Notes: generated by a model from the sequence alone, not told the origin. 64,000 bases of DNA from Misgurnus anguillicaudatus (GCF_027580225.2 NC_073353.2:40292001-40356000), one strand, 5' to 3'; counted from the stretch's first letter, positions 11,531 through 23,297 are shown. Translations and numbers: made by a program.

Positions 11531-11583
11531 CCACTAGGGGGTGCTAGTCATGTATTTTTCACATCTAGCGCCCCTAGAGGCCA
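11531..11583. promoter_or_regulatory. Two opposing CTCF-like motifs
   Basis: ccactagggggtgc (11531-11544, plus) and gcgcccctagagg (about 11570-11582, a minus-orientation match) lie about 25 bases apart as an imperfect inverted repeat inside the TTAA element. Motif match only. Confidence 0.35.
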
Positions 11584-11744
11584 CAAGCGCCGCAGCACTG
11601 TCGCAAAGAAAAAGAAGACAACTCTTTAGGTCACAAAGGGTGCCTTCCAGCATGTCATATGAATATAATTTCATGGGTTTTATTTTATTTAAAACGCCAA
11701 AAGATTGCGTAGCTCACGTTTACAAGCCAGTTAAAAATTGCCTT

Positions 11745-11813
11745 AAAGGGGAATCAAACCCGGATCACCCGTGTCGTAGGTCCATGACGCTACCACAGCG
11801 CCACTGTATCACG
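11745..11813 (-). other. tRNA-like Pol III promoter relic
   Basis: On the minus strand, TGGCGCTGTGGTAG resembles a tRNA A box, and about 35 bases later GGGTTTGATTCCCC resembles a B box. The position equivalent to T33 is C and the acceptor stem does not pair well, so it is not a functional tRNA. A tRNA-derived fragment inside the TTAA element is the likely reading. Confidence 0.45.
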
Positions 11814-12405
11814 TCATATAAATTTCTCTTTAAACTCTCTAAGTAGCCTCCAGTAAAATTGACATTAAAAAAATTTTATTCGGGCGCCAAACAGGACTTC
11901 AGGACTTATATATGCAAGCAATATCACATTACTCACTAGTCAAAAAGCATGACGGCCAAGTCAGCATCGGTCAGGAACCCCTCCTTCTCCTCCTATAGTT
12001 TATGCCAGCGAGCGAACGCTGGCCCAATATTGATCCTCCTCCTTCTTTTTAATCTGTCACTCTCCCGTTTTCTCTTTCTGGTCTCCTCCGAACAAAACCT
12101 TGAGTTTCTTTTTCTTAGTTGCTGCTTCGGCCATGAAAAAAACATTAGGAATATAAATAGTTGCGCTCTCACGTCCAAATTTGAGGAAATGGAGGAAGTG
12201 ACGTATGCCGTAAGCAGATTTTTGTAGTTCTTTTTTGTGCTCGGGTTACTACCCGAAACCCCAAGTTTAAAATTACGAGTAAAAGTGATACAGACCCCGT
12301 CAAGCTATGGTAGACATGTCATTCAACCTATTTTAAGTCGATGTACCATCACAAGGGTCTTGAAAATATATTATGAAGGTAAAAAACTACAAAGTGTCAC
12401 TTTAA

Positions 12406-14304
12406 GAAGTTAAATCTATTTAAAATATTATTATTTTAACATAGTCTAAAGTATTCCGGGAAAATTTTCTATTCTCCCCCCAAACGCAGACTCATAAAGA
12501 TGTATATTAAATGTGACGGTTGGCAATATTCACTAAAGCACAGTTGTACCTTCAGGATCAGAGATGATTCATCACAATGGTGAAAAACCAAGCCGTTCTT
12601 AAACCATCCAATGCAAATTAGAGCGATTTACAATCTTGTATTCTTCTGCAGACCACTGCTAAACGGTCAGGCTCGCTAGTCACAGATATTAAAATAAATG
12701 ATGTCTAATTTGAATTTTAGTCACGGTACATTAACTAATAGAAAGTTATTAACATTTCAAGAGAGAAGGAAAAAAAGCTTTTGCCTGCAAAATTAACAGT
12801 GGCTGGCCTGACCTGTGTGGTGCACAGTTTGATCAGTTTAATGACAGCCTAATGGCATATTTACATTTAAATCTCTGTAGCTAATATAGGATTCAGAATG
12901 GGACGCTAAGTCAAGGATTATTTGGTGTGGCCTGCTGCCCCCTCCCAGAGAATTTCAGCACTTCAATCCTTGGCAGAAACTTCTCATTTCGTGACTATTT
13001 ATACGAAAAGCCTCTGCGGTCCTGCCAGCCCCTCCCGTGTCCTAATGCGCTCTTTGGTGCGAATCTTTTATCTCCTCTCTTCTCTCTTCCTCAGTCTTTA
13101 AAGGCAATTATCATCGTCGTGCTCCTCTCCAGTGTACTTCCACAGTCTTGTACGATGAATGAAATTGCACACAGAGAGTGACGGCTGTTCGTTCGTACCC
13201 CGTCCTCCAAATCCTGGAGCTCTGAGAGAAGCAGAGAAGAGTTTGCTTGCATTTTCAATGCCCTTCATTCATTTCCTCCTCCCTTTGTTGCGATGTTCTG
13301 CTGTCTTCGTGTGTGCCGGGTTATTTTCAGCACTCGTCGTTGTACAGCTGCACAGATTTGATTTCTCAACTGAGGATTTAATGGTGCACAAAAAAATTCT
13401 GTGATCTACACGATCGCCAGAGTACTTAAGGAACTGAGGCTTGTCAGAAGAGCCGGATATGTTGACAGGTTTTGAAAGCGAGTGACCTGTATGTTTAAAT
13501 GCAAAGACATCATGGATAGATGTGAGGCTTTTAAAAAAGTAGACAGCATTTCCTTGAAATTTTAAGATACATTTTCTTAGCGGATAAAATTGAAAGGGTC
13601 AATTAGGTTATGATGCAAACTGAAGTGAAGGAGGAAAATGACTTAAAAGTGGATATGAAAACTAACTGGCATGAAAATAAATCAGTAGGTTTCTTTAATT
13701 CTTGTCTTATACTGTCACTAAACCAAAAAAATAAATAAAACAAACCTTGGTTTGACCTAAAAAATATCACACATGAATGTTTATAAAGTAATCCTGTAGA
13801 TGATAATGTGTTTACATGCATCATGTTTTAATGCTTCATTGATTTGCTCCTGCTCATCTTTTTTTCGCTGATCACTCTCATATTTTATCATTTCATTTGT
13901 TATATACAGTTACTATTTTTGATGAGCCAATCAGTTTCTGACCTGTCCTACATTTATTCTCATTAATGATCTTGCTTATTTCCATAATTTGTAAGTCTAT
14001 GTAATTGCAAACATTGTTTCACACTGTCTTTAAAAGGCAGCTTCTGGTTTTATCTAGGATTTGTATGTGCACTTTGAGGGAAAGCATTTCAAAATAAATC
14101 TATTACGGGAATCTCTGCTGCTGGCTGATGCTATCAGACTCTGACATTCTGCAGGTGGGGGGTGTGACGTGTATTTAAAAATGCAAAATGACATCTACTG
14201 TTTGCGTTGTGGCTTGTTCCTCAGACCCCGAGTGTAGCTGGCCATCTGTTGATCTGCTCACATGAGCAGAGTGTTGGCAGGGGTAACAGCGGCTTTACAT
14301 TCTC
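12406..14304. other. Transposon-poor block, candidate regulatory DNA
   Basis: No gene is supported. At 12600-13420 base composition is more even and the sequence lacks internal repeats. Short frames at 12927-13404 have no domain. This is a candidate conserved noncoding cluster 3' of fign; a genome comparison would decide. Confidence 0.35.
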
Positions 14305-14305
14305 A

Positions 14306-16970
14306 CAGGAGAGGAGAAAATAATGAGAGGAGAATACAAGAGAGGAGAAAATGAAGAGAAGACAAATTGAGGATGGGAGAAAATGCAGAGAGGAGAAAAT
14401 TAGGAGAGGAACAAAACTGTGAAAAGGAGAAAATACAAAGAGGAGAAAATTAGGAGAAGAAGAAAATGGGGAGAAGAGAAAATGCAGAGAAGAAACTGGG
14501 AAGATGAGAAAACGTGGAGAAAATAATGAGAGGAGAGAATACAGAGGGGAGAAAATGAAGAAAAAAATGAACAAAGGGGAAAATGCAGAGAGGAGGACGA
14601 GAAAATGAGGAGGGGAAGAAAAAAGTAAAGAGAGGAGAAAGAAATGAAGTGAGTAGGCAATGAGAAGAAGACATGAGGAAATGAAGACAGTGAAGACAGA
14701 AAAAATGAAGAAAGAAAAAATACAGAGAGGGAAAATGAGAAAAAAATAAGGAGAGGAAGAAAATGAAGACGTGAAGAGGCAATGAGAAGAGGAGAAAATA
14801 AGGAGAGGAAGAAAGTGAAGAGAAAAGAAAATGAGGACAAAATAAGAAGAGGAGAAAATAGAGAGGGGAGAATGAAAAGAGGAGAAAATGCAGAGAAAAT
14901 GAGAAGAGGAGAAATTACAGAGGGCAGAAAATGAGGAGAGGAAGGAAGTGAAGAGATGGGAAAGTAAAGAGAGGAGAAAATGAAAAGAAAATAAGTAGAG
15001 GAAGAAAATAAAGACATGAGGAGAGGAGAAAAAAATGAGAAAATAAGGAGAGGCGAAAATGGCAGAGAAGAGGAAATTTTACAGAGGGGAGAAAATGAGG
15101 AGAGGAGAAAATGGGGAAAGGAGAAATTGATGAGAAAGTAAAGAGAGAAGAAAATGAGGAGAGAAGGAAAGTGAAGTGAGGAGGCAATGAGAAGAGGAAG
15201 AAAGTGAAGAGAGGAGAAAATGGGGAGAGGAGAAATTGAAAAGAAAATAAGTAGAGGAAGAAAATAAAGACATGAGGAGAGGAGAAAATGATGAGAAAAT
15301 AAGGAGAGGACAAAATAAAGAGAGGAGAAAATGCAGAGAGGAGAAATTACAGAGGGGAGGAAACGAGGCGAGGAAGAAAGTGAAGAGAGGAGAAAATGGG
15401 GAAAGGAGAAATTGATGAGAAAGTAAAGAGATGAGAAAATGAGGAGAGAAAGAAGTGAAGTGAGGAGAAAATAGGGAGAAAATGAATAGATGAGAAAATG
15501 AGGAGGGGAAAATATAAAGAGTGGAAGAAAATGAGGAAAAAATAAATAGATAGAAAATAGAAAATGCAGAGAGGAGAAATTGAGGAGAACATAAAGAGAG
15601 GATGAAATGAGGAGATGAAGAAAGTTAAGAGAGGAGAAAATGAAAAGAAAATAAGTAGAGGAAGAAAATAAAGACATGAGGAGAGGAGAAAATTATGAGA
15701 AAATAAGGAGAGAAGAAAATGCAGAGAGGGGGAAATTATGAGAAAATGAGGAGATGAGAAATTACAGAGTGGAGAAAACGAGGAGAAGAAGAAAGTGAAG
15801 AGAGTAGAAAATGGGGCGAAAATGAAGAGAGGAAGAAAATGAGGAAAAAATAAAGAGATGAGAAAATGCAGAGAGGAGGAAATTATGAGAAAATGAAGAG
15901 AGGAGAAATTACAGAGGGGAGAAAACGAGGAGAGGAAGAAAGTAAAGTGAGGAGAAAATGGGGAGAAAATGAAGAGAGGAAGAAAATGAGGAAAAAATAA
16001 AGAGATGAGAAAATGCAGAGAGGAGAAATTGAGGAGAAAATAAAGAGAGGAGGAAATGAGGAGATTAAGAAAGTTAAGAGAGGAGAAAATGAATAAAAAT
16101 AAGTAGAGGCAGAAAATAAAGACATGAGGAGAGGAGAAAATTATGAGAAAATAAGGAGAGAAGAAAATGCAGAGAGGGGGAAATTATGAGAAAATGAGGA
16201 GATGAGAAATTACAGAGTGGAGAAAACGAGGAGAAGAAGAAAGTGAAGAGAGGAGAAAATGGGGCGAAAATGAAGAGAGGAAGAAAATGAGGAAAAAATA
16301 AAGAGATGAGAAAATGCAGAGAGGAGGAATTGAGGAGAAAATAAAGAGAGGAGGAAATGATGAGATGAAAAAAGTTAAGAGAGGAGAAAATGAAAAGAGA
16401 TGAAAATAAAGAGAGGAGAAAATGAAAAGAGATGAAAATGAGGAGAAATTAGAGAGGAGAAAATTAAGTAAGGAGGAAATTTAGCAAAAATGAGGAGATA
16501 AGAAAATACAGAGGGGAGAAAATGAGGAGAGAAAAAGAAAGTGAAGAGAGGAGAAAAATAAGGGTAAATGAATAGAGAAAAAAAATGAAAAGATGAGAAA
16601 ATAGGGAAATAATAATGAGAAGAGAAACTGTGGAGAAGAAGAAAATGAGGAGAGGGAGAAAGTGACGAGATGAGAAAATGGTGAGAAAATGAGGAGAGGA
16701 AGAAAATAAAGACATGAGGAGAGGAAGAAAGTGAAGAGAGGAGAAAATGAAAAGAGATGAAAATAAAGAGAGGAGAAAATGAAAAGAGATGAAAATGAGG
16801 AGAAAATAGAGAGGAGAAAATGAAGTAAGGAGGAAATTTTGCAAAAATGAGGAGATGAGAAAATACAGAGGGGAGAAAATGAGGAGAGAAAAAGAAAGTG
16901 AAGAGAGGAGAAAAATAAGGGTAAATGAAGAGAGGAAAAAATGAAAAGAGGAGAAAATTGGAAGAAAATA
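14306..16970. repeat. Polypurine (plus strand) degenerate satellite, left part
   Basis: About 2.7 kb composed almost wholly of A and G with single T or C interruptions, built from variants of gagaggagaaaatgaggag. Larger blocks are themselves duplicated: the stretch from about 15670 recurs about 448 bases later (from 16119), and the stretch from 16379 recurs about 358 bases later. The many Ser/Phe/Leu-rich minus-strand frames, up to 425 codons, are just the pyrimidine complement. The tract resumes at 17935. Confidence 0.95.
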
Positions 16971-16971
16971 A

Positions 16972-17934
16972 AGAGTTTGGTTCCAAAACGCAATAAATCC
17001 ATTTTGACTAATTTCGGTAAAAACATGTTTTCTATACCAAGAAAGATGAAAACTACTATTTTCTGTTACAAACGTTCACATAGCATCTTTAGGTTATAAA
17101 AACATAAAAAATTAAAATCCATAATTTGATTTTCAAAGATTTATTATAAAAACGAATAATTTTTTCCACAAAATGCAATAAATCTATTCAATCAATGTAT
17201 AAATGTGCATTCATCTCTGCCATTTTATATTCATTTAGTTGACTAGTGGTATACACTGATTAAAAAATAAACATTAATGGCATTAATCAAAACACTTACT
17301 TTGTCATATTAAGAACACTGTCATTGCTGCTGTATACTTGAAGCTGTCGCTTAACATTTTTCAAAGCGATCCGCTGTAAAATGTTTTGGTCCTGCTCAAT
17401 TTTCGTTGACTGAGTAAAATAATGGAAAGTTTTTCATAAGATCCCCTGAGGTCAATGTATTAGAATCACATAAACTTCACAGATGCTGTCGAGAGAACAA
17501 GCACCCGTCTCCCGAGTGCCTCTCGCGTAAGTTATTGCATGTTGATGACTTACAATCTTTCCCGTCACAGAAAACCATCACAGGATTATCAATGCAATTA
17601 AAGTAATATTTTGCTTTTGTTTGTTTGTTGATCACGAAGTACAAAGTAGATGAGGAAAACTAAGATTCCGTGTACTCAACGCGCCGCCAATGTTTGTTTA
17701 CAATGCGTGGAATGGTGCGCTGTAATATGTGGAGCGGATTTATTGCGTTCTGTAGAAAAGGAGGAGTGGTGTATATCGCGTTTTGGGATAAAATAACACT
17801 GCGGATATTGTATTTTGCGTAAAATTAAGAATTTACTTTTAAATACTGACCAGATACAATACTGATTTGGGCAGTAACTCATTGTTTTTTTTTTTCAAAA
17901 ATGCCGTTTATCGCGTTTTGGAACCAAACTCTTC
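16972..17934. mobile_element. Inverted-repeat DNA element inserted in the satellite
   Basis: Ends agagtttggttccaaaacgc and its inverse gcgttttggaaccaaactct enclose about 0.96 kb of non-purine-biased DNA. AAATAA occurs at both junctions (16966-16971, 17935-17940) as a possible target duplication. No long frame is present. Near the right end lies a second related motif, cgcgttttggg (17778-17788). Confidence 0.8.
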
Positions 17935-18150
17935 AAATAATGAGAAGAGAAACTGCGGAGAAGAAGAAAATGAGGAGAGGAATAAAGTAAAGAGAGGAAA
18001 AAAATGAAAAGAGGAGAAAATAATGAGAAGAGAAACTGTGGAGAAGAAGAAAATGAAGAGAGGAAGAAAGTGACGAGAGGAAAAAATGAACACAGAAGAA
18101 ATGGTTGAGATGAAGGGAGAATAATAGAGTGGAAAAGCAGAAATGGAGGT
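17935..18150. repeat. Polypurine satellite, right part
   Basis: Continuation of the tract at 14306-16970 after the inserted element, with the same gagaagaagaaaatgagg-type units. It fades into ordinary sequence near 18150. Confidence 0.9.
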
Positions 18151-19196
18151 CTTCCCCCTATTTTTCTCACATTGATAAACGGACTCCATAAAGAAAAGCA
18201 ATATGGCTGAGTAGGAGTCCCTGCAGCAGTGAGACAATGTCACATTACTGATTAAAGCTCTTCAGAAAACACTAAAAATTAATATCATAACCGCACACAA
18301 AGTGGCCATTAAGGTGGTGTAATGTGACTCAGGAGAGCTCTGATAGATGTCCAGGGGCTTTAAGGCCTTATTTGCACACAGGCTGTTATTAGGGCGAGCG
18401 CTGAAGGCACGGAGAGAAATGGAAGGATCGGATTTTATTAGTCTAACGTCCACAGAGGTATAACCACACAATACTTTCTGGGAGAGAGGCGGATTTTTCT
18501 GTCTTATTGCCCAACCTACGAATCTCCTTTTTGATCAAAGCAAAAGGCCACATCAGGCAGTCTCCTAAACTAAAGCCGTTTCCCTGTAAAACACTTTTTA
18601 TGGTTTTCACATTCTTAAACATAGATTTACTCCCTGGCTTTGCTCTCTCCTCCTTTGACAGCGCTATTGCTTTCGCCTCCTTTTTATCTCCTCACATTTT
18701 AGGGGAATGAATTGCCCATCGCTGTCACTGGGCTCTGGCCGAGAATTCATTTTTGTGGGTCAAGTGTTTCAGAATGTCATATCTGACAGGAACCATCCAA
18801 CACGATGAATACAGGGACAGACCTTGGCTCGCCTCATCTTCCCATCACAGAATACACAAATACAAGGCCTCTGCTATGAGGATGTCCACTCACCGATGGG
18901 CAGCGGGCAGAAAATAACTACAATAAAATACAGGAAAGCGCTACGGAATTATGTTTAGGGAACGGCTGACTTATTTCAACCTCGCTTAAATGAGAGCATT
19001 GAACAATTTTCCCTCTTTTTTGGATGAGAAATGTCTTATCATGTTTTGCTTTCTAATAGTGAGTGCTAGTTAATGCTGTGTTGATGTGGGATGGGTCAGG
19101 ATTGTTTTTGGTTGGTTAGTGGATTGTTGAGGTGGATCTCAGTTTTTAAGTGAGTTTTTTTAATGAAATCTGCATTTTGTGTCTTACAAATGTCTC
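18151..19196. other. Transposon-poor block, candidate regulatory DNA
   Basis: No gene. From 18240 to 18970 composition is balanced and no repeat in the window matches (examples: ggtggtgtaatgtgactcag, gaattcatttttgtgggtc). The minus frame 18262-18471 and plus frame 18507-18710 lack domains. Confidence 0.35.
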
Positions 19197-19200
19197 TTAA

Positions 19201-19581
19201 AGTAATAGGTCACCCAAAAATGAAAATAAGCCCATAATTTACTCAACTTTATGCTATCCTAGATCATTGGTTCTCGCAAGTCTCATAATCGTCATTAGCG
19301 TTGTGACGAACCATAGTCACAAGACACGTGGGAAACAATGGGGAGACACCATTTCAGATCTAGATGTGTTCACATTTAAACAAATTTGCACTAATTGATA
19401 TTAACTAGCACAAAGTACTAATCATTTTCTCTCACAAACATATTGTGTAGATTTATAAAACAAATATTAACCCAGTGGAGTTGTATGGATTGCTTTTTGA
19501 TAACAAATGGACTTTCAAACACGTGGCCAGGCAAGGCAAAGGAAATTAAAGGCTAATTTTCATTTTTTGGTGAACTATTAC
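19201..19581. mobile_element. TTAA-flanked MITE (gtaataggtcaccc ends)
   Basis: TTAA at 19197-19200 and 19582-19585. The ends agtaataggtcacccaaaaa and tttttggtgaactattact are inverted copies. They resemble the very common fish element with 'agttcacccaaaaatgaaaa' ends, as does 45856-46091. Confidence 0.8.
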
Positions 19582-19634
19582 TTAACATTGCATTAGTATT
19601 TAAGTAGTGTTTGAATACTGTGATTGATCTTGTC

Positions 19635-19762
19635 TTCCTTCCACATGTAATAACACCAAAAGGTTATGGGTTTGATTCCCGGGCAATACATATACTGATC
19701 AGATGAAACATTGAATGCACTGTAAGTCACTTTGGATAAATGTTTCTGCCAAATGCACACGC
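19635..19762 (+). mobile_element. tRNA-derived SINE fragment
   Basis: It holds a B-box-like gggtttgattcccg (19669-19682), then a spacer and the fish SINE/LINE-type 3' block aatgcactgtaagtcacttt followed by ggataaatg. The A box is degenerate. It resembles HAmo-type cyprinid SINEs (family name from memory). A second copy lies at 27135-27235. Confidence 0.65.
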
Positions 19763-19809
19763 TTATTTACAGATTGACTACGTGACTCTTTTGCACAGTG
19801 GCAGCTGGT

Positions 19810-19822
19810 CAATAGAGGGCGC
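19810..19822 (+). promoter_or_regulatory. CTCF-like motif in a repeat end
   Basis: caatagagggcgc sits just inside the hAT-like left end and matches the CTCF core loosely. Motif only. Confidence 0.3.
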
Positions 19823-20673
19823 TGGGGCGCCACCCTTCCTGGGCCTTACACACATAATACAAAAAAAATATTATTTTGTAAATTATATAAATTGGTATTT
19901 ATATGATGGGACATGATTGAAAACTGTCTGTGGAAAATATTTGTGTTACCCACTTGTCTGCAAATCTCAAGTTCAGCTGTGGGGCAATCGAGAAAATGCC
20001 CACAGGAGGCAGGTCTTTGTAGAAGTTCAGCCAATTGCTGATTTTATAATCAGAAACAATTGCAAAAGAAAAACAACCAATTAAGATATATTTTTATATT
20101 ATTAATCCTGTGTTTTTTGTTAAATATCCCAGTTCCACATTCACTCACTTGGTTAATTGTTATGAGAATTTGTGCAACTTTCCTGAATTTTCTCGTAATG
20201 TTTAAAAATAATATTCAAATTCAAATAATACTACATTATGATGTGTATAAGCCATAGACTGTAAAAAAAGAGGGACAACGCGACGTTGCCTCCCTCCATT
20301 GTAATGAATTGAAGCCAGAAATGTCTGACCATGGTCGCCGTCATGTTACGCAAAGTCGTCAGTTTGGAGCCAAGGCATGCGCAGAAGGAATCGTCCGTGG
20401 AGCCAGAGGCGGAGCCGCGGTATTAAACTTCCGCCCAAACGCTTGCGCAACCAATTAAACCACACCAATCATAACAGCACGCCCCGTTTCTATAGCATCA
20501 AATTACTAGCTAAAAAGAAACTTATCACAAAAATGAACACTTGAACATATATCAGTGTGATATCAAAACCATCTTTTGGAAACTTTTATTGGAAGTGTAA
20601 ATAATTTTTATATAGAGCAGAGTCCCATTCGTTTTAAAGGAGAGTGCGGGGTTATGACTTGTACTGCAGCCAG

Positions 20674-20686
20674 CCACCAGGGGGCG
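20674..20686 (+). promoter_or_regulatory. Strong CTCF-like motif in a repeat
   Basis: ccaccagggggcg is an almost exact vertebrate CTCF core in plus orientation. It lies in the dispersed repeat 20245-20735, so many genomic copies of this motif are expected. Confidence 0.45.
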
Positions 20687-20903
20687 ATCAAAGAGCCAGC
20701 GGCTTCACTTTCCAAGACTTATGAGGCACACGCGGTATAAGCTTATTTGAAGAGCTAATTTTAGAGCCTGCCAGTCAAACTCAGAGCGCCACCCTCAGGC
20801 TGATTTGTGTAAGGACACTAAACAAAATATGTTGAGTTTTCTGGATGTAAAACTTATCAGAGAGTTTGTTCCCCAAAACAATTAAGCTTTAGCTGCCACT
20901 GGT

Positions 20904-21354
20904 TTCGGATGTCTCTGCTCTTCTGTTTTCAGTTCCTTTGTGTTGCTAATGAAGCTGGGGCTATGTTTCAGCAATTATGTTGGCAGCAGTGGCGTTTTCG
21001 ACATAGCACAGCATCGCTAATGGAGAACGCTCTGCTGGAACACGGTTCTCTCAGCGAGGAACCAGACGTACAGCCGACAGGAGGCTCGGGGGCTTCTGAG
21101 GGGCTACACGGTCTCTAATGCGATCGGACTGTAACGGACAATCTATTTACAGTGTGCTCAGGGGAACTAATAAACAAATGTTGAGTAATTTCAGCCAGGA
21201 GTAATTACCCTTGCAGCTGACAAGGAGAGTGTGTTAGTTTCTCCTTCACCCTGTGCTCCGAGCAGGAGGCTTGAGGTCTCAAACATACGTATGGATCTGA
21301 GCCAAAAGCTGGTTCTGCAAGATCACTTACAGAGAGAAACCAAACGCATGGTGT
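20904..21354. other. Short transposon-poor block
   Basis: Balanced composition, with no repeat match in the window. The 69-codon plus frame 20909-21118 has no recognisable domain and no exon-like splice context that I can defend. Confidence 0.3.
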
Positions 21355-21355
21355 G

Positions 21356-22240
21356 CACTGTAAAATAATGCAGCGTTTTTGTCAAATCAATGTATATTTT
21401 TGTTCATGTAACTTAGAAAAACAAGTTGAAATTGTTTAACTTAATTTTTTAAGTTATGTCAACATACGCAGGTAAAAACTTAAAATAGTAGGTTGAATTG
21501 ATTTGCAAAATCAAGTTGTTTTAATTTCATGCTGCATTTTCTCGTTTTTTCTGATGGGTTGAACACTTTAAGCCCAGACGAGTTGAAAAAACATAGGGTA
21601 ACCCGCTGCCCTAAAATTTTTAATTTTGCCTTTTTAAACAAACAAGTAACTTTAAGTTAAATCTATTTAAGATTGCTGAACAGGCAATTAATATTTTTTG
21701 TTTAATATATTGTTGTTAGATTAACAAAACATTTCCTGTTCTACAAATGGTTAATTAACAATATGAGAAACTTCATTTCAAGCGTCTTATTTTAACAGTT
21801 TTTTTGTCCTCTCAAAAAAAGGACACCTTGCAAAGCAAAGGTTTCAACTTCACACATAAACCTCAACAAACAAGTCTCAATAATGATGACAGTAATCAAA
21901 TCTCATGAAATGAAAAGATGAGCTCTTAACTTCACCACAAAAATAATAAACAATTATGATAACAAAAAACAACTGCAGTAGTAGAAATGAAGACAACAAA
22001 CAGCAAAACATATAACAGTAGCAGTTAATTTATGCATGTTGCCGTGCATGATGGGTAACATTTTTCTATCCACAGACTTGCTACAATAAATTGATTCAAC
22101 TCAAAATTTCTTGTTGAATGAGAGAAATCATGCAATTCGTGGATTAAACTTATACATGTACGAAATGGGTGACATTTTTCAGGGGTTAGGTTTAAGTGTA
22201 CTCATTTATTTGTGTTAAAACAACATGCGGGTTAACAGTG
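21356..22240. mobile_element. Possible CACTG-ended DNA element
   Basis: It starts cactgtaaaataatgc, and acagtg occurs at 22235-22240 after gcgggtta. CACTG/CACTA ends point to an EnSpm-like origin, but the flanking triplets differ and the ends match poorly, so the boundaries are uncertain. A similar fragment is at 43876-43990. Confidence 0.35.
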
Positions 22241-22274
22241 AAATTCAGGAATCAAGCAGACTGTTCTGTGATTT

Positions 22275-22350
22275 CAGAAGCGTTTATTGTCGTATGCACA
22301 AGACACAAGACATGTTACTTGCACAATGAAATTCGTTCTCTGCTGTCCAC
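22275..22350 (-). mobile_element. LINE 3' tail fragment (L2/CR1-like)
   Basis: Read on the minus strand it contains acgaatttcattgtgcaagt and a caataaacg end, resembling the 3' tail of fish L2-type LINEs. It is only the tail; no reverse transcriptase frame remains. Confidence 0.45.
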
Positions 22351-23034
22351 ACTAGAATGCCATAAGTAGAAGGATTATATGAAGAATAAGTAATAAATAT
22401 AACAATAAACAAGTAATAAAGTAGAAAAGATAAGGGTTATATAATGTGATGTGTACACAGTCGGGTAGTTTATGTCAGTTGTTTGATGCCATCTTTCACT
22501 CTTAGCTTTGAAAATTAACCTTACATATATGCATTTAAAATAACACTCTTTCTCTTTTAGGAATACAAACAAAAAATATTGATAATGAAATATTGATCTA
22601 TCGATTGGAGCCTAAAATTGGCCATTTGGGATTGAGGATATTTCTAAAGCATTTATTCACTATGTGCAAACAACAATTAATCCAAAAACAATACAAAAAT
22701 CATATCAATAAAATTTTCTTTCTTTAAGACTGTATTTTATAGTCAGCGTAAATAAAAATAAAATAATAACAATTTAATGCAACTATGGTGAGCGAGAATA
22801 GTTTCATGCATTTTAATTGTTTTCACAAATGTTCAATATGTCATTATAAACATTACCAGCTTGATCTCATAAGAATTTGTACGTATTTTACGAGTTGTCT
22901 AAAGCCCTTTTCACACAGAGATTACGGAAAATGCATCCGGGATTTGTCTGGGATTGTTTGATTTTTGGTTCATTCACACTGCCAATGATTTTCTGTGATC
23001 TGTGCGTGCACGTAAAGACACGTGACATATTTAA

Positions 23035-23293
23035 AGGAACAGTATGTAAGAAATGTATATAAATTAATCATACAATGGCTCTGATATGTCACTCGACATT
23101 AAGAAATCATTTTTATTTCAAATACTTATATCAGTCACAACAGTGGTCTGGCCAGGATATTGTCATTTAAAGTTTGATGTTTATGTTGTCATGTTGTGTA
23201 TTGGCCATCAGTTGTGTGATTGCAGTACCAGTTTTAGCCACAAGTTTTGTGATTGCAGTACCAGTTTTGGCCACAATCCTACATACTGTTCCT
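23035..23293. mobile_element. TTAA-flanked MITE (aggaacagtatgta ends)
   Basis: TTAA at 23031-23034 and 23294-23297. The ends aggaacagtatgtaagaa and ctacatactgttcct are inverted. The interior has two tandem copies of tgtgattgcagtaccagttt. It shares its right TTAA with the next element. Confidence 0.85.
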
Positions 23294-23297
23294 TTAA

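Larger units (their letters stand above)
11508..12401. mobile_element. TTAA-flanked DNA element (aggcacacc ends)
   Basis: TTAA at 11504-11507 and 12402-12405, with imperfect inverted ends (aggcacaccacggaac / ctacaaagtgtcact). TTAA duplications suggest a piggyBac- or Kolobok-type origin. The interior holds a tRNA-like relic and two opposing CTCF-like motifs. The small frames at 11541-12227 show no transposase motif. Confidence 0.65.
19796..20903. mobile_element. Composite repeat with cagtggc ends
   Basis: It starts cagtggcagctggtcaatag and closes agctgccactg at 20893-20903, like hAT ends, but the flanking eight bases do not match, so the two ends may belong to different insertions. The inner block 20245-20735 (gccatagactgtaaaaaaag to ttatgaggcacacgc) looks like a separate dispersed fish repeat. 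Confidence 0.45.

Noticed and set aside
14221..17026. Many long minus-strand frames rich in Ser, Phe, Leu and Pro, up to 425 codons
   Set aside because: They are the pyrimidine complement of the purine satellite; such a strand has few stop codons by composition alone. No start context, domain or family match.
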